In this document: piece by piece, positions 45,509 through 56,444 of the stretch
Numbering within the stretch: position 1 is the stretch's first letter
Layout: each line of letters opens with the position of its first letter
Origin: Arctopsyche grandis
Lineage: Eukaryota > Arthropoda > Insecta > Trichoptera > Hydropsychidae
Length of the DNA: 64,000 nucleotides
Direction: 5' to 3'
Assembly: GCF_051622035.1 (NCBI RefSeq)
Contig: NC_135356.1
Location: 12,882,079 to 12,946,078, forward strand
Position numbers and translations under genes: made by a program
The notes under the pieces: model-generated
The model's database searches: none
What the model was told of the DNA's origin: nothing
The model's input: the letters and a program-made list of their open reading frames with translations, nothing else

Positions 45509-48060
45509 ATCATCATCATCATCATCATTTACAGCCATTCGCCATCCACTGCTGGATGAAGGCCTCTCCAACACGCTTCCACTCGTCTCTGTTTTGCGCA
45601 ACACTCATCCATCTCATTCCGCACATTTTCCTAATTTCGTTCACCCATCTTCCTTGCGGTCTTCCTTTTACTCTTTTGCCTTCTCTCGGGTACCATTCAA
45701 GCACTTCTTTTGTCCACCTTTCGTCCATCCTCCTAGCTACGTGACCCGCCCATTGCCATTTCAATCTCTTCACTCTATCCACTATGTCCACTACCCTTGT
45801 CATATTTCTCACCCACGTGTTCCGCTTCCTGTCTTTCCTCGTTATGCCAAGCATACAGCGTTCCATACTTCTTTGAGTGCATTGGATTTTATTTTGCATC
45901 TTGGCGTTCAGTGTCCAAGTTTCACATCCATACGTCATCACTGGCAAAACGCATTGATCAAAGATCCTTTTCTTCAGGCAGAGTGGCATTTTTGATTTAA
46001 AAACAGCATTCATCCGTCCAAATGCACTCCACCCTAATTTCATACGTCTCTTTATCTCTTCATTTTTACTACCAGACATGTCAATTATTTGACCTAAATA
46101 TAAATAATTATTTACTACTTCTACTGGTTTATCATCTAAGGGGATGCTATCAGGCATGCAATAACTATTGAACATTAGTTTAGTCTTATCTACGTTAATT
46201 TTTAATCCTACTTTTCTACTTTCCCTGTCCAGCTGTGTTAGTCTGATAAGTAGGTCAGCTGAATCACGAGCTACTAAAACTATATCGTCTGCGAACCGAA
46301 GGTGACTCAAAAAGCGACCATTGATGCTTACTCCGGCTGTATCCCAATCCAATTTCCTGAAAACTCCCTCAAGCACCGCATTGAATAACTTGGGCGAGAT
46401 TGTATCTCCTTGTCTTACTCCTTTTCCTATGCTAAATCTATCTGTACCTGAAAAAATTTTAACCGAAGCTGTGGCATTCTTATATATTGCAGCTAACAGT
46501 CCCACATAGGGTTCCGGCACTCCCTGTGTTTTTAGAGCGTTAAGTACTGCATTATGACTAACTGTATCGAAGGCTTTCTCATAATCGACGAAACCTAGGC
46601 ACAATGGCCGTTGGTATTCGTTGGCGCGCTCGATTAGTTCGCCAACTACTTGGAGGTGGTCCATTGTGCTGAAATTTGCCCTAAACCCTGCCTGCTCTAT
46701 AGGTTGGTTCTCGTCGAGGATATTCTTCAGCCTTTCTGTAATAACCTTCGTGAAGAGCTTGTAGACCGCTGAAAGTAGACTAATGGGTCGGTAGTTCTTG
46801 ATATCGCTTTTGTCGCCTTTTTTGTGTATTAAAATGATAGTTGCGTTATTCCATCCTTCTGGTATAGCTTGGTTCTGGATGCATTTGCTGAAAAGCCTAG
46901 CTAAGATATTAATTAGGGGGGGGCCGCCACATTTTAGTAAGTCAATGGGAATATTATCTTCCCCTGGGGTTTTACCGTTCTTTGCAGTTTTTAGCGCGGC
47001 CTCTACTTCGCTAGGCAATACTGCAGGAACCCTTTGGCCGTGTGTCGATTCCAGAGCGGGGAATTGGCCGTTGTCGTTCTCGTATAGTTTTGCATAGAAC
47101 GTGTAAACTCTGTCTATGATTTCTTCTCTATTCCTAATTATTACTCCGCTCTCTGATCTGATTGCGATCATTTGGTTTTTGCCTAAGAAAAGATCCTGTT
47201 TGCACTTTTTCAGGCTACGGTTATTCTTAATGGTATTTTCTATTAGCTTGCTGTTAAAATCCCTGACATCCCTGACTATTCTCTTTTTAATTTCCTTATT
47301 TACTAGATTGTATTCTTGCTTATTATTATCCCTATCTAAATTCCTTTTATGCTTAATTAGGTTTTTTGTTTCCGCTGAAATTTTGCTTAATTTAATCTGT
47401 TTCCTGAATCCACCTAATTTCTTACCTGTTGAGGTTAGAACCGAACTAATTACAGTGTTCAATTCCTCGATGTCTGCTTCTGGGTTTAATTTCCCGTATC
47501 GATTTCCAAGTTCGAGTTCGAATTCCTTTTTCCTAGACCTTAGTTGAGCGAAATCTGGAGAGTTACTGCATCCTTTTATTAATTTCCTTCGTTCGCAATT
47601 TATATTAATGGCCATCTTGGCACGGACTAATCTGTGATCGCTACCTATATCTACTTTACTTAAAACACTAACGTCTTTAACGGAGTGCAGGGCATTTGTT
47701 AGGATGAAATCGATCTCGTTTCTGTCTCCTTTAGGACTCTCCCAAGTCCACTTATTGTTGGTGTTTTTCCTGAAAAATGAATTAGTGATAAAGAGCCTGT
47801 TGTGTTCTGCGAATTCTATGAGGCGATCGCCTCTGTCGTTTCTTTGGCCGGTACCAAAATTGCCTACTGCTCTTTCTGTATTTGCCTTTTGTCCTATTTT
47901 TGCGTTAAAGTCGCCCATGATTATTTTAAAGTGGTGACGGCTGTTATCGTATGCGTCCTGTATTTTTTCGTAGAAGTCTTCTATTTCCTCGTCTGGGTGG
48001 CTAGATGTGGGGGCGTACACTTGGAAGATTTGACAAGTGTACCTGCTCGAGATTCTTAAT
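45509..48060 (-). mobile_element. RTE-clade LINE, 5'-truncated, long intact frame
   Basis: The minus strand is open from the truncation point (about 48060) to the stop at 45525-45527, then ends in a (GAT)n tail at 45527-45509. This short-tandem 3' tail and the RT type fit the RTE clade (craniofacial-development-protein-2-like endonuclease/RT). The 5' end lacks the first half of the endonuclease. No stop or frameshift interrupts about 845 codons, so insertion is recent. Confidence 0.9.
45525..48020 (-). CDS. LINE endonuclease (partial) - reverse transcriptase
   Basis: The coding part of the LINE. The N-terminus holds the second half of an APE-type endonuclease: VYAPTSSHPDEE, IIMGDFNAKIG, WTWESPKGDRNEIDFIL and KVDIGSDHRLV, the last with the catalytic SDH. 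The reverse transcriptase follows: IILIHKKGDKSDIKNYRPIS, AGFRANFSTMDHL, LCLGFVDYEKAFD, GVRQGDTISPKLFN and the catalytic RFADDIVLV. The C-terminal tail has LKWQWAGHVARRMDERWTKE and WMANGCK-stop. The nominal start at 48020 is a GTG inside the endonuclease, not a true start. The enzyme nicks DNA and copies the LINE RNA at the nick; with half the endonuclease missing this copy cannot mobilise itself. Confidence 0.9.
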   Translation of the reverse strand: MYAPTSSHPDEEIEDFYEKIQDAYDNSRHHFKIIMGDFNAKIGQKANTERAVGNFGTGQRNDRGDRLIEFAEHNRLFITNSFFRKNTNNKWTWESPKGDRNEIDFILTNALHSVKDVSVLSKVDIGSDHRLVRAKMAININCERRKLIKGCSNSPDFAQLRSRKKEFELELGNRYGKLNPEADIEELNTVISSVLTSTGKKLGGFRKQIKLSKISAETKNLIKHKRNLDRDNNKQEYNLVNKEIKKRIVRDVRDFNSKLIENTIKNNRSLKKCKQDLFLGKNQMIAIRSESGVIIRNREEIIDRVYTFYAKLYENDNGQFPALESTHGQRVPAVLPSEVEAALKTAKNGKTPGEDNIPIDLLKCGGPPLINILARLFSKCIQNQAIPEGWNNATIILIHKKGDKSDIKNYRPISLLSAVYKLFTKVITERLKNILDENQPIEQAGFRANFSTMDHLQVVGELIERANEYQRPLCLGFVDYEKAFDTVSHNAVLNALKTQGVPEPYVGLLAAIYKNATASVKIFSGTDRFSIGKGVRQGDTISPKLFNAVLEGVFRKLDWDTAGVSINGRFLSHLRFADDIVLVARDSADLLIRLTQLDRESRKVGLKINVDKTKLMFNSYCMPDSIPLDDKPVEVVNNYLYLGQIIDMSGSKNEEIKRRMKLGWSAFGRMNAVFKSKMPLCLKKRIFDQCVLPVMTYGCETWTLNAKMQNKIQCTQRSMERCMLGITRKDRKRNTWVRNMTRVVDIVDRVKRLKWQWAGHVARRMDERWTKEVLEWYPREGKRVKGRPQGRWVNEIRKMCGMRWMSVAQNRDEWKRVGEAFIQQWMANGCK

Positions 48061-48879
48061 ACTTATATACACAGACAATAATAAATTTATACATAATCAT
48101 AAAAAAACAATTGCAATTATAATAGCAGATACATAAAAATATCAAATATAAAATATAACATAAGGAATGCCTTGCACCTACAGCCAGTTCCAATAAATAA
48201 GAACCAACTGCAAATACAAAACATCCCTGTGAGGCCTAAATGGAAGAGAGTTAATCGAAATTCCACTCATAAATCACAATCAATCATGAAAACAATAATG
48301 AGCGCAGACTACCAGATAAATGGGTTAGAGTAATATCCGATAATTTACGCTTACTAAGGTGGAAAATATCACATTCAGTCTCGGCAGCAACGATTTCATT
48401 AAGAAGTCGAATAGCTCTTGGAATAGGAGCCATTCGAAAAAGGACTGTGCAGGTAAGAAATGATGATGTCTACCAGGCACATAGTTATTAGTGACATAAA
48501 GTCCCAACTGCTCTAGCAACAACGGCCATGCCGTATTACCACGTAGTAGCTGGAGAACGAAACGAATTAATGAGAAGTTTCAAGTGAATTATACCCAAGC
48601 ATGCCCAAAAGGAAAGGAGTAGGGTAGAGATATGGGTAATACCCATATTCTTTCCTACATATATGTATAGGAAACGAAGAAATGATTTTTGTACTTTCTC
48701 CATCACCAAAGAGTAATTTGTTTCATGCAGATTCCACACTAGTGGCAATGCAATGCAATAATTTCAAATGTTTTCGCGTCACCACCTACGTTGTTAGGGT
48801 AAAATAAACAAACAATTGAATAATTTTCAATGTGTTCGCCGCCTGCATTTTTCCGACAAATGGGAACGGGAACGGAAAT

Positions 48880-48940
48880 ACAACGGGAATTGCATGCGCT
48901 ATTGTGGCATTGCAACGCATGTTGGGTTCAGCTGGTATAT
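48880..48940. mobile_element. Helitron-like 3' end
   Basis: ACGGGAATTGCATGCGCTAT, then TTGCAACGCATGTTGGG (short hairpin) and TTCAGCTGGT. Helitrons end with a small hairpin and CTRRT. It lies 140-200 bases beyond the Kelch stop, in the likely 3' UTR or flank. Confidence 0.45.
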
Positions 48941-49077
48941 TTATAAATTAAAAAAACTTGTTGCTAAAATAAATTTATTTGAAATAGCTTCTACTAAATA
49001 GCTAGTCTACATCTATTTTTGACACAAATTTTATTTTATTGGAGTGCATATAATATATGCATAAAATACAACACAGT

Positions 49078-52000
49078 TTATTCATTATTCAATAAAGCCA
49101 TTGGCACAAATATTAAACTGAAAGAACTTCGCAGTTTTGGAGTAGGCATATCATGTTCCTTCCATTTGTTTATACTAGGATCATATTCCATAATTGATGG
49201 TGAACTCGAACCTAAAAATGAGATGAAACATTTATCAAAAGAATAATTATTTTATAATCATAAATGGTACTACATATGTATAACACGAGGGACTTTTTGT
49301 TACATTCCAACATACATATGTATGAACAACAATAATAATATAATATATAAATGTGTCTTCATAAAAATACTCGGATGATTTTTATATTATTTTCAAACTC
49401 GAAACTAAAATTTTTGGACACGTGGGCTCAAAAAAGTGCGTCACTATTATAAACTTTATGGAGACATAATAATGTATGTCTCGTTTATGTTAATCAAAAT
49501 GAGAATGATCCCATGAAAACTCACCTATGCAAAGAATTCTTCCATCGAAAACTACTGCCCTGTGTCCGCACATAGATCTAGGAAGACTAGCCACCGATGT
49601 CCAGGTTTGAGTCTTGATGTCAAATCGCTCCACTGAGCTTTCGATCTTTTTAATAGTACGACCTCCAATTGCATAGATGTGATCTCCCAGTGTGACAGCC
49701 TGTAAGTTGCAATATGAATATAGCATTCGGAGAACACCTTTAACGTTTACAATTTGCGTTTAAAGGTCTGTTCATACCTATCCAGCACGACCCGTATCCT
49801 GCGAGTGCGGATAGTATTCTTTGGTACATTATATGGACGTATATGTCATACTCCATTCGCGCATGCGCATTTACGCATTCATGCGCGTCCATATAGAATG
49901 TACTAAAGAATACTGTCCGTACTTGCAGGATACGGGTCGTGCTGAATAGGTATGAACAGACCTTAACACGTTCAACCCGGCGTGTACCACCGGTGGCCAC
50001 GCGGATAGTGCTATAGCAGACTATAATTTTACGGTTACACTTCATTGAGTACCCCAACACTAAAATTCTAAAGATTTGGGGACAACTCATTATATAAAGT
50101 GATTTAATGCCGTCACGCGTAATTGGGTGCCGATACGCGTGACAGTGCCGCCACATGGGCAAATGTATGAAATCATGCGCCGGGCTGAATGTGTTAAATA
50201 AATGTGATAAAACTAATAATTACGGCAAACGACATTCTTTCCACTTTCATTGGTGGGGCGGCAGTCCATTTATTTTGTCGTCTATCATATATTTCCATAG
50301 TATTGAACACATTTGTACCGCTATATCCTCCTATGACATAAACTTCCATTCCTACTACTGCTATTTCGTGACTGTAACGTTGGGTCGACATGGCAGCCAT
50401 ATAAGTCCACGTATTCGTACCTGGATCATACCTTAAAAAATGAAATATTAATCGATATTTTTTATTTTATTATAACATGTATAATATTTTACGTTAAACG
50501 AGATTCCTCGAGATAACGGAAATATTGCATTGACAGTACTGTGAATATGCACTAACCTTTCTACAGAGTTCAATGTATGTTCATAAGATTCAAAACATCC
50601 CCCAAAGACGAAAACTTGACCATCCATCACAGCAGCTTTAAATGATTGCCTTGCTTGTTGAATTTCTTTCAATTCTGTTATTTCTTTTGTCATAAGATCC
50701 AAACAGAAAACCTGTGATAATTATGTATGTATACATATATTGTATATGTTATCCGTGTTCACTCCAATTCGTTCATAAACATACTAATTAATTCATGCAC
50801 GAACTATTGGTTGTAGTTTAAGTGCAAACAGGCGAAAGCTATCTTCAAATAGACTCGCCGGTTTCGCGTGAAAATTATTAGCTGTTTAAAACCTTTGAGA
50901 TGTTAAAACGCCAAGTATTTGAAATGGGAAATCCTATGGAAACCTCATTACAACGTTAAATTTAACGTACGTGCGTACCTACAATTACAAATATTGCAAC
51001 CCAGAGTAAGCGTCCATACATTTAGCATAATTAAACTTATGCCTAGTACATATAGTACATATAGCCAGCAGCATAGCTCGGTCGTTAAGCTTCTGCTTAG
51101 CGTCGAGAGGTGCCGGGTTCGATCCCATGAGCTGACCTTGATTGAAAAGAGTATATCTGTAGTGCTGCTGGTTAGACCTGGATATTTGTGACTCCAGGTC
51201 GATCGTTTCGTATCAGAGTTTGCCAATCTGATTTCATTGTTGAAACGGTTCCCGGTAAAATTGGCAAAATATCCTTCCTACCTACTATGTCACCACTATT
51301 TGAGATTGATTTATGTACAATAAAATGTATGTACAATTCATAGATGTCTCGTTAACTTGCGAGTTTTTCATTGTCTCGTAATTCAGCGACTTGAATAATA
51401 AAAAAAATGCTGCAATGTTTGTAATTGGTCAGGAAGGCGCATTGGGGTTACCTGTAAGGCCTCAAAATCTAAATCTCGAGTTCGAATTTTCGCATGATCA
51501 CAAAACTTCATCTATTGTTACTACGTACATACATAGATAAAGTAAAAATAATATAGATACATTTAGATTTTTTCAGTGACCACCGCATCAGAACATCTTT
51601 CAGTAATCTTTAAATAATCAAAAGTTTTTTGAGATTTTCAATGGCATAGGATTTCAATTTTACCATTTATAATTCAATTCCCAAATGTCCCGATCAACAT
51701 CTCTACAATAATTAGTGCATGAACAAATTATTCGTTTATCAAATTGTTCTTTTGTGTACACTAAAACTGGCCAAGTTGGTTCGTGAATATGACACAAGAC
51801 CTACGACCCAAGCTCTCTCTATCTCAGTTTGAAATTATTGGGTTAAGCCACTTTTTTGCTTAAAATATAATATTCCAATTATCGTTTGAACTAATGATAC
51901 CTTGTTGGTAGGTTCAATTAAAATAATACCGCTTATCATCATCAGTTTGTTATCCAACAAAACAGTTTCAAACCAACAAGTATTACTGTTTAAATTGTAA

Positions 52001-55000
52001 AATGTAGACCACTTATTAACAATGGGATTCCAAGTTTCAATTTCACTAGAATTCTGAAAGTCATCAATAAAATAATGTTTAAATAAATAAATTTTATCTA
52101 AATTAATCAAAATAATAATTCGTACTGTGCGATCCATTCCTCCAACAATTAACATTGTTTCTTTGTAGATATTTCTACGTGTTGGAACTAACCAAGACAG
52201 TTCTGAACCCATTTCGGGATTGTAAGACGATTCTAATACATCTAATAGCAGTTGACAGTTATAAAATGAATCGTAGCAGAGTGGCTTCACTTCTTTTATT
52301 AAAAACTGAAAATTCAATATTGAATTTAAGTTTAAAATTAGCCAAACGATTAAAACAAATTATTCGTAAAACTGGAAAATATCAATTACTTCAATGGAAA
52401 ACTGTCTCCATCTGATGTGTTTCATCAGGGTATTTAAATGCGTCTTCCGAGATTCATAGTCATGTAGCACCCACATCTTCAACCCTGTAAGTACCTGTTC
52501 TTCCATTATCACATTTAATTCATCAAACTGTAGCAATTCACACAATCGATCACAACTTATATTGAAAAATTCTTCTCCTTGAATTACCTAAAATAGCAAT
52601 AATTTCCCTGTCAATTGCAATGAATTTAGTGTGCACACATATATAATGATAAAATCTGACATGGTATATGTACATATATGTATGTAGTATTGGAAAATGA
52701 AACATGTAATTTCAGCTGTAATCAAAATCAATATAAAACCTATGCACCTCTAAATAATTGCTTGCAACATAAAACTTTGTTTGCTCAAATAATTGCAAAT
52801 ATCCATATTCTTTTGCAATGTTTTCAATGAAAAAAACATTTTTGCTATCTATAATTTTCTCTAGGTACTTCTCACAATATCCTTCAAGTTCACACGCCTG
52901 AATCATTTTGCAGAATTCAATTATGTTTCGTATTTGATCTAATCTCATGTCTGAAATAAAAATAAAAGTGGTATGGGGTATGTGCTATATTAGTATTTTA
53001 TAAATTGGTGTCTGTATGCATTCTTACCGACTTGTCCCAAGTAAAAAAACTTTATAGCCTTCTTGACAGACTCGGCAAGAATATCTTGACTTCCTTCCAG
53101 AATTATTTCAGTAGTGGTAACATTTATGTTGTTTTTAAAAAAATCGTTATTGCTCATCAGTATTAGCTTATGTGTAGGGAATCTGGAAAAGCGCAAATTT
53201 CACGTGTCAGTCTTAAACTCTTAACCAGTGTATACTAAATATAATTTTTCTGTGTCCATGTCATAGAGGTAATATGTATGTATGTATGTACATATATACC
53301 TCTTAGGTCCACTGTGTAATTTTAATTTTAAATGTGCAATCATTATTATTTTTTGTTACATACTATTTGAGGTTTACTCAAATATTATAAGAAAAAATAA
53401 CGTATTTCACCTTTTTTTTGTTGAATATTGACCTTTTAAATTTGCATGAAAAATCTAGCACACAATTTGTATGTACATATGTGCGTATGTAAATATTATT
53501 TACAAAAGTATAGCTAACCATACTACATAAATATATCAACATTAAAAGTAAGATTTTTTTGTCAAAAATACGTACATAATTGCATGTCCTTTACACATGG
53601 TTTGCATTACACATGCAAACCGGTGCAAATAGGAAAAAATTTCGCGGAGCACTATTCAATAAAATCACGGATCAATGGCTACGTTTACACTACCGATATC
53701 TACACCCGATCCCATATTGCAACCTGTGGTTGCTATTTAGGAACTGGTTATGGAAAAATTCCTAAATATCGGGTGGATCGGATGTAGATATCGGTAGTGT
53801 AAACGTAGCCAATAAAAACGGCTATTTAACAAAGAATTTTGTGTATTAGGGTTGTCAACTGGGAAGTTAAAAAAGGGGACATTTTTCAAAACTATTTGAT
53901 TTTATTAAAAAAAATAATAAAAGCTTGAAATCTATAATGTCGTTATTATTTCGACAAGTTCTCCTACATTTCTTCAAATATGGGATACACCGTTATCGAT
54001 GACAGTCTAGCAAGGATAAATACAAGGTTACAATTTTAGTGAAAACACTCCAGGGGGGTGATTTTGAGACATTGTGTGCTGGGCGTTCCATAAACATGCG
54101 CAAGGCATTCCACATTTTTTTCGCATGTTAAAACTATCTAAAAAGAAGCATTTGCCACGTTAATCGCTGTGTGTTTTCGCTCTGGATATAACATTTCGGC
54201 TTGCTCATATTTCAAGCAAACATACTACTCTGGGAGTGGTTTATTTGATGAAAAAATAGAAAAGAATTATAAATATTTTAAAAATATCACGATCAGGTCA
54301 AAAATGCAAGAACATTTTAAACTTTTTTTCCAGTTTCTTGATTCGTATTGTGCGGACCACCACTTTGGTTAGCGTATTTGCGGACCACCACTCTAGGTGG
54401 CATTAGATGACGTCATTGCCATGAACACGTAAATGATTAAATACAAATACATACTAAACATGATATGTATATGTTATATGCATATGTATAATAGAGAATG
54501 ATACGCTCGTTCGTCATCATTACAAGGTTTTATCCGGCTTCGCTCTGTATTTGTAATACACATAAACCGCTAAAACATGGCTGATCTGATAGTAAACATT
54601 CTATTAAATTTATTTGTATAGTTTTATTTCATATATTTTTTTTTGAATATTCATGTGTTTTTTTATTAAATTTAATGTCACGGATTCTATGAACCAAAAC
54701 TTACATATGTCAAAAAAATATATGTATAGACTAGATGTTTTACCCGGCTTCGCTCAGTATTTGTAATATAAATAGCGTAAACATAGCGAATCTAATAGTA
54801 AATATTCATTTGTTTTTTTATTAAATTTATTTGAATCGAAAAAAAAAATCGATTTTGACATGTTTACGAAATTCCCAACCGACAATACTTGCATATAAAG
54901 TATCTTTCGAAATTATATAGTGGATAAATTATATATACATTAATAAGTTATAATAAAATATGACGTTCGATATATTATGTTATAGTTATAAATATTAGTC

Positions 55001-55187
55001 TGTTATTATGTTTGCATGTTTTAATTACTAATTTGCTATTAAATAAATAAATAAATGATACTGACCTATTTTTACCGACTATCAAATCGACATTACACAA
55101 CGAATTTTCTTCATAAAAATTGTACATTTGTTTTAAAATAGTTACTGCGCGTCGACCTCGAAGAAGCTCATCGTTGATTTCTGTCAT
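49078..55187 (-). CDS. BTB-BACK-Kelch protein (kelch-like, cullin-3 adaptor type)
   Basis: Ten exons on the minus strand, in transcript order: 55187-55066, 53182-53028, 52950-52748, 52587-52390, 52305-52126, 52053-51901, 50711-50557, 50431-50224, 49699-49525, 49211-49078. All splice sites are GT-AG, phases fit, and the product is 560 residues, normal for a kelch-like protein. The BTB domain spans exons 1-3 (SLCNVDLIVG, FPTHKLIL, IKFFYLGQV), BACK spans exons 3-5 (YCEKYLEKII, LCELLQFDELNV), and about six Kelch repeats follow (LIVGGMD, VFVFGGCFE, VYVIGGYSG, IYAIGGRT, ILCIG, final MEYDPSINKWKE). The second repeat reads MMISGII, with the diglycine lost. BTB-BACK-Kelch proteins usually bring substrates to the CUL3 ubiquitin ligase; the substrate is unknown. 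The first intron is 1.9 kb and full of repeats. I cannot assign it to a numbered KLHL member. Confidence 0.88.
49764..49963. mobile_element. Harbinger-like MITE, 200 bp, in a Kelch-gene intron
   Basis: The perfect inverted ends AGGTCTGTTCATACC and GGTATGAACAGACCT are flanked by TAA at 49761-49763 and 49964-49966. The two arms extend imperfectly (CAGCACGACCCGTATCCTGC). It shares its right TAA with the TTAA of the next element. A second copy opens the window. Confidence 0.75.
49967..50193. mobile_element. TTAA-flanked MITE, 227 bp, in a Kelch-gene intron
   Basis: TTAA at 49963-49966 and 50194-50197; ends CACGTTCAACCCGGCG and CGCCGGGCTGAATGTG. Inverted copy of 16983-17220 with high identity. 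Its right end lies 27 bases from the exon at 50224. Confidence 0.85.
51062..51465 (+). mobile_element. tRNA-derived SINE, copy D, in a Kelch-gene intron
   Basis: TAGCCAGCAGCATAGCTCGG, a full B box GGTTCGATCCC, and the body and tail as in copy B. The tail stops at CTGTAAGGCCT without the AT run. This copy has the best-preserved A and B boxes. Confidence 0.85.
53677..53810. mobile_element. 134-bp MITE with 27-bp perfect inverted ends, in Kelch intron 1
   Basis: GGCTACGTTTACACTACCGA and TCGGTAGTGTAAACGTAGCC are exact inverted repeats, extended by TATCTAC on the inside. AAT occurs on both flanks as a possible 3-bp duplication. The superfamily is uncertain. Confidence 0.7.
53962..54185. mobile_element. 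TIR MITE, 'GTGTTTTCGTCC' family, partial, in Kelch intron 1
   Basis: ACATTTCTTCAAATATGGGA, ACACTCCAGGGGGGTGATTT and CTGTGTGTTTTCGCTCTGG match the family; the left end is missing. Confidence 0.6.
54186..55065. repeat. rest of Kelch intron 1: short repeated segments
   Basis: TTTTATCCGGCTTCGCTCTG at 54528 and TTTTACCCGGCTTCGCTCAG at 54740 start two diverged copies of a 100-bp or so segment, each followed by TTGTAATA and ATTCATTTGTT-like sequence. GCGGACCACCACTYT is also duplicated, at 54353 and 54380. Origin not assigned. Confidence 0.4.
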
Positions 55188-55503
55188 CTTTTACGTATTT
55201 TTATTATATTTTGATTTATAAAACAATTTTAATAATTTTCCGATTTTGATGACACCGATGATAAGTTTCACAGATGCGTCAATGCAAATCCGACGCTTGG
55301 AGCCAACTGGTATATATACTACTGGTACATACATATTTACATAAATCGAGGAAGCATTCGCTAGGGTTCTCAATTATTCGTAGTTTTCGAATATACTAAT
55401 ATCGAATAAAAATTGATGAAATACTCGTATTTTTTATTTCTGAGAACCTCAAAAGCAAATTTAAAGTGGGTATTATGTATGAGTGGGGGGGTATTACACT
55501 ATC

Positions 55504-55720
55504 GGTTCGGTGATTATTCCGCACAAAGCGATCTTGCAAATGTCACTAAAATATCGATCACGGATATCTGAAACATCTGAAACCTGAAAATTCCATCCTT
55601 CGAGATTTACCCACGCCAAATGTCATACTAACGCGAACTCGAATACCAGATAATCCGTATTCGCGGCAAGAATTATCATTTGCGCAATCGAAATGTGCGA
55701 AATAATTCATTTACCCACAC
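55504..55720. mobile_element. 'GGTTCGGTGATTATTCCGC' element, diverged copy
   Basis: Starts GGTTCGGTGATTATTCCGCA, then CAAAGCGATCTTGCAAATGT and CTCGAATACCAGATAATCCG. The far end is not clear. Confidence 0.45.
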
Positions 55721-55775
55721 TACGTGATTCTAGTATCGCGTATTTCAAAACAACCCGGATTCGCTACTGATTATC

Positions 55776-56293
55776 ACCAGTGGCGTAGCTAGAAATTTTG
55801 GGCCCTGATGCAAAAATTACGTAAGGGCCCTTTGATTATATTTTATTTAAATAAGGGCCCCTTTGTAAATTACGTAAAAAATTACGTAAAGGCCCCTTGA
55901 AATAAGTTTATGTACATATTTTACATAATAAATATTCATATAATAGAGAAAATAATAAAATAATCTAGAAATAAGCTCAAAAATTTTAATTTTAGTGTTC
56001 TTGTCAACAATGTCACCAGTGATTTTTAAACAATGTTCTGCGGAGTCATAAATGCTCTAGTAAGAACAAGATATCAATAATATTTTTGAAACGTCAAACA
56101 TTTCATCTAAATAATACGGTGCTAGCAAAAACTAACGCTTTTAAATCTTTTGGGCTTTGCACTTGCTCTTAGGCAATATTTGAAGAAACATTGAAGTTAG
56201 TATTTCTTCTCGAGAATTTGTATACTTAATGCATTTTTTTAACATTAAATTTGTATCAGTATTTTTAAAAGCTTTGAACCACAGCCTTTATTT
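55776..56293. other. spacer with a one-ended hAT-like terminus
   Basis: CAGTGGCGTAGCTAGAAATT followed by TTGGGCCCTGATGC is a common hAT-type end. No inverted partner was found nearby. No gene seen. Confidence 0.35.
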
Positions 56294-56444
56294 GGTTCGG
56301 TGATTATTCCGCAAAAAGCGATCTCGCGTAATTCACTAAAATCTCGATCACGGAACATCAGGCGCCCAAAAACACGCGAAATATTGTACTAACGAGAACT
56401 CGAGTGCCAGATGTTCCGTGATCCAGATTTCGGTGACTTGCGCG

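Larger units (their letters stand above)
45268..48760 (-). mobile_element. LINE remnant (3' end), host of the RTE insertion
   Basis: The tail at 45268-45508 matches 22010-22260. The same element resumes at 48061. Further upstream on the minus strand, 48560-48330 codes LLEQLGLYVTNNYVPGRHH and, after a frame change, RMAPIPRAIRLLNEIVAAET, which resembles the C-terminal end of non-LTR retrotransposon reverse transcriptase ORFs. The clade is not certain. Confidence 0.6.

Noticed and set aside
45556-47937. Several plus-strand open frames of 60-143 codons opposite the LINE
   Set aside because: They are antisense shadows of the reverse transcriptase frame and share no similarity to known proteins.
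51085-51135. Possible tRNA gene (A and B box with GGTTCGATCCC)
   Set aside because: No cloverleaf could be folded with a proper acceptor stem, and the sequence is the head of a repeated SINE.
52155-52415. 86-codon plus-strand frame in the Kelch region
   Set aside because: Antisense to Kelch exons 4 and 5, which have matching phases and BACK/Kelch motifs.
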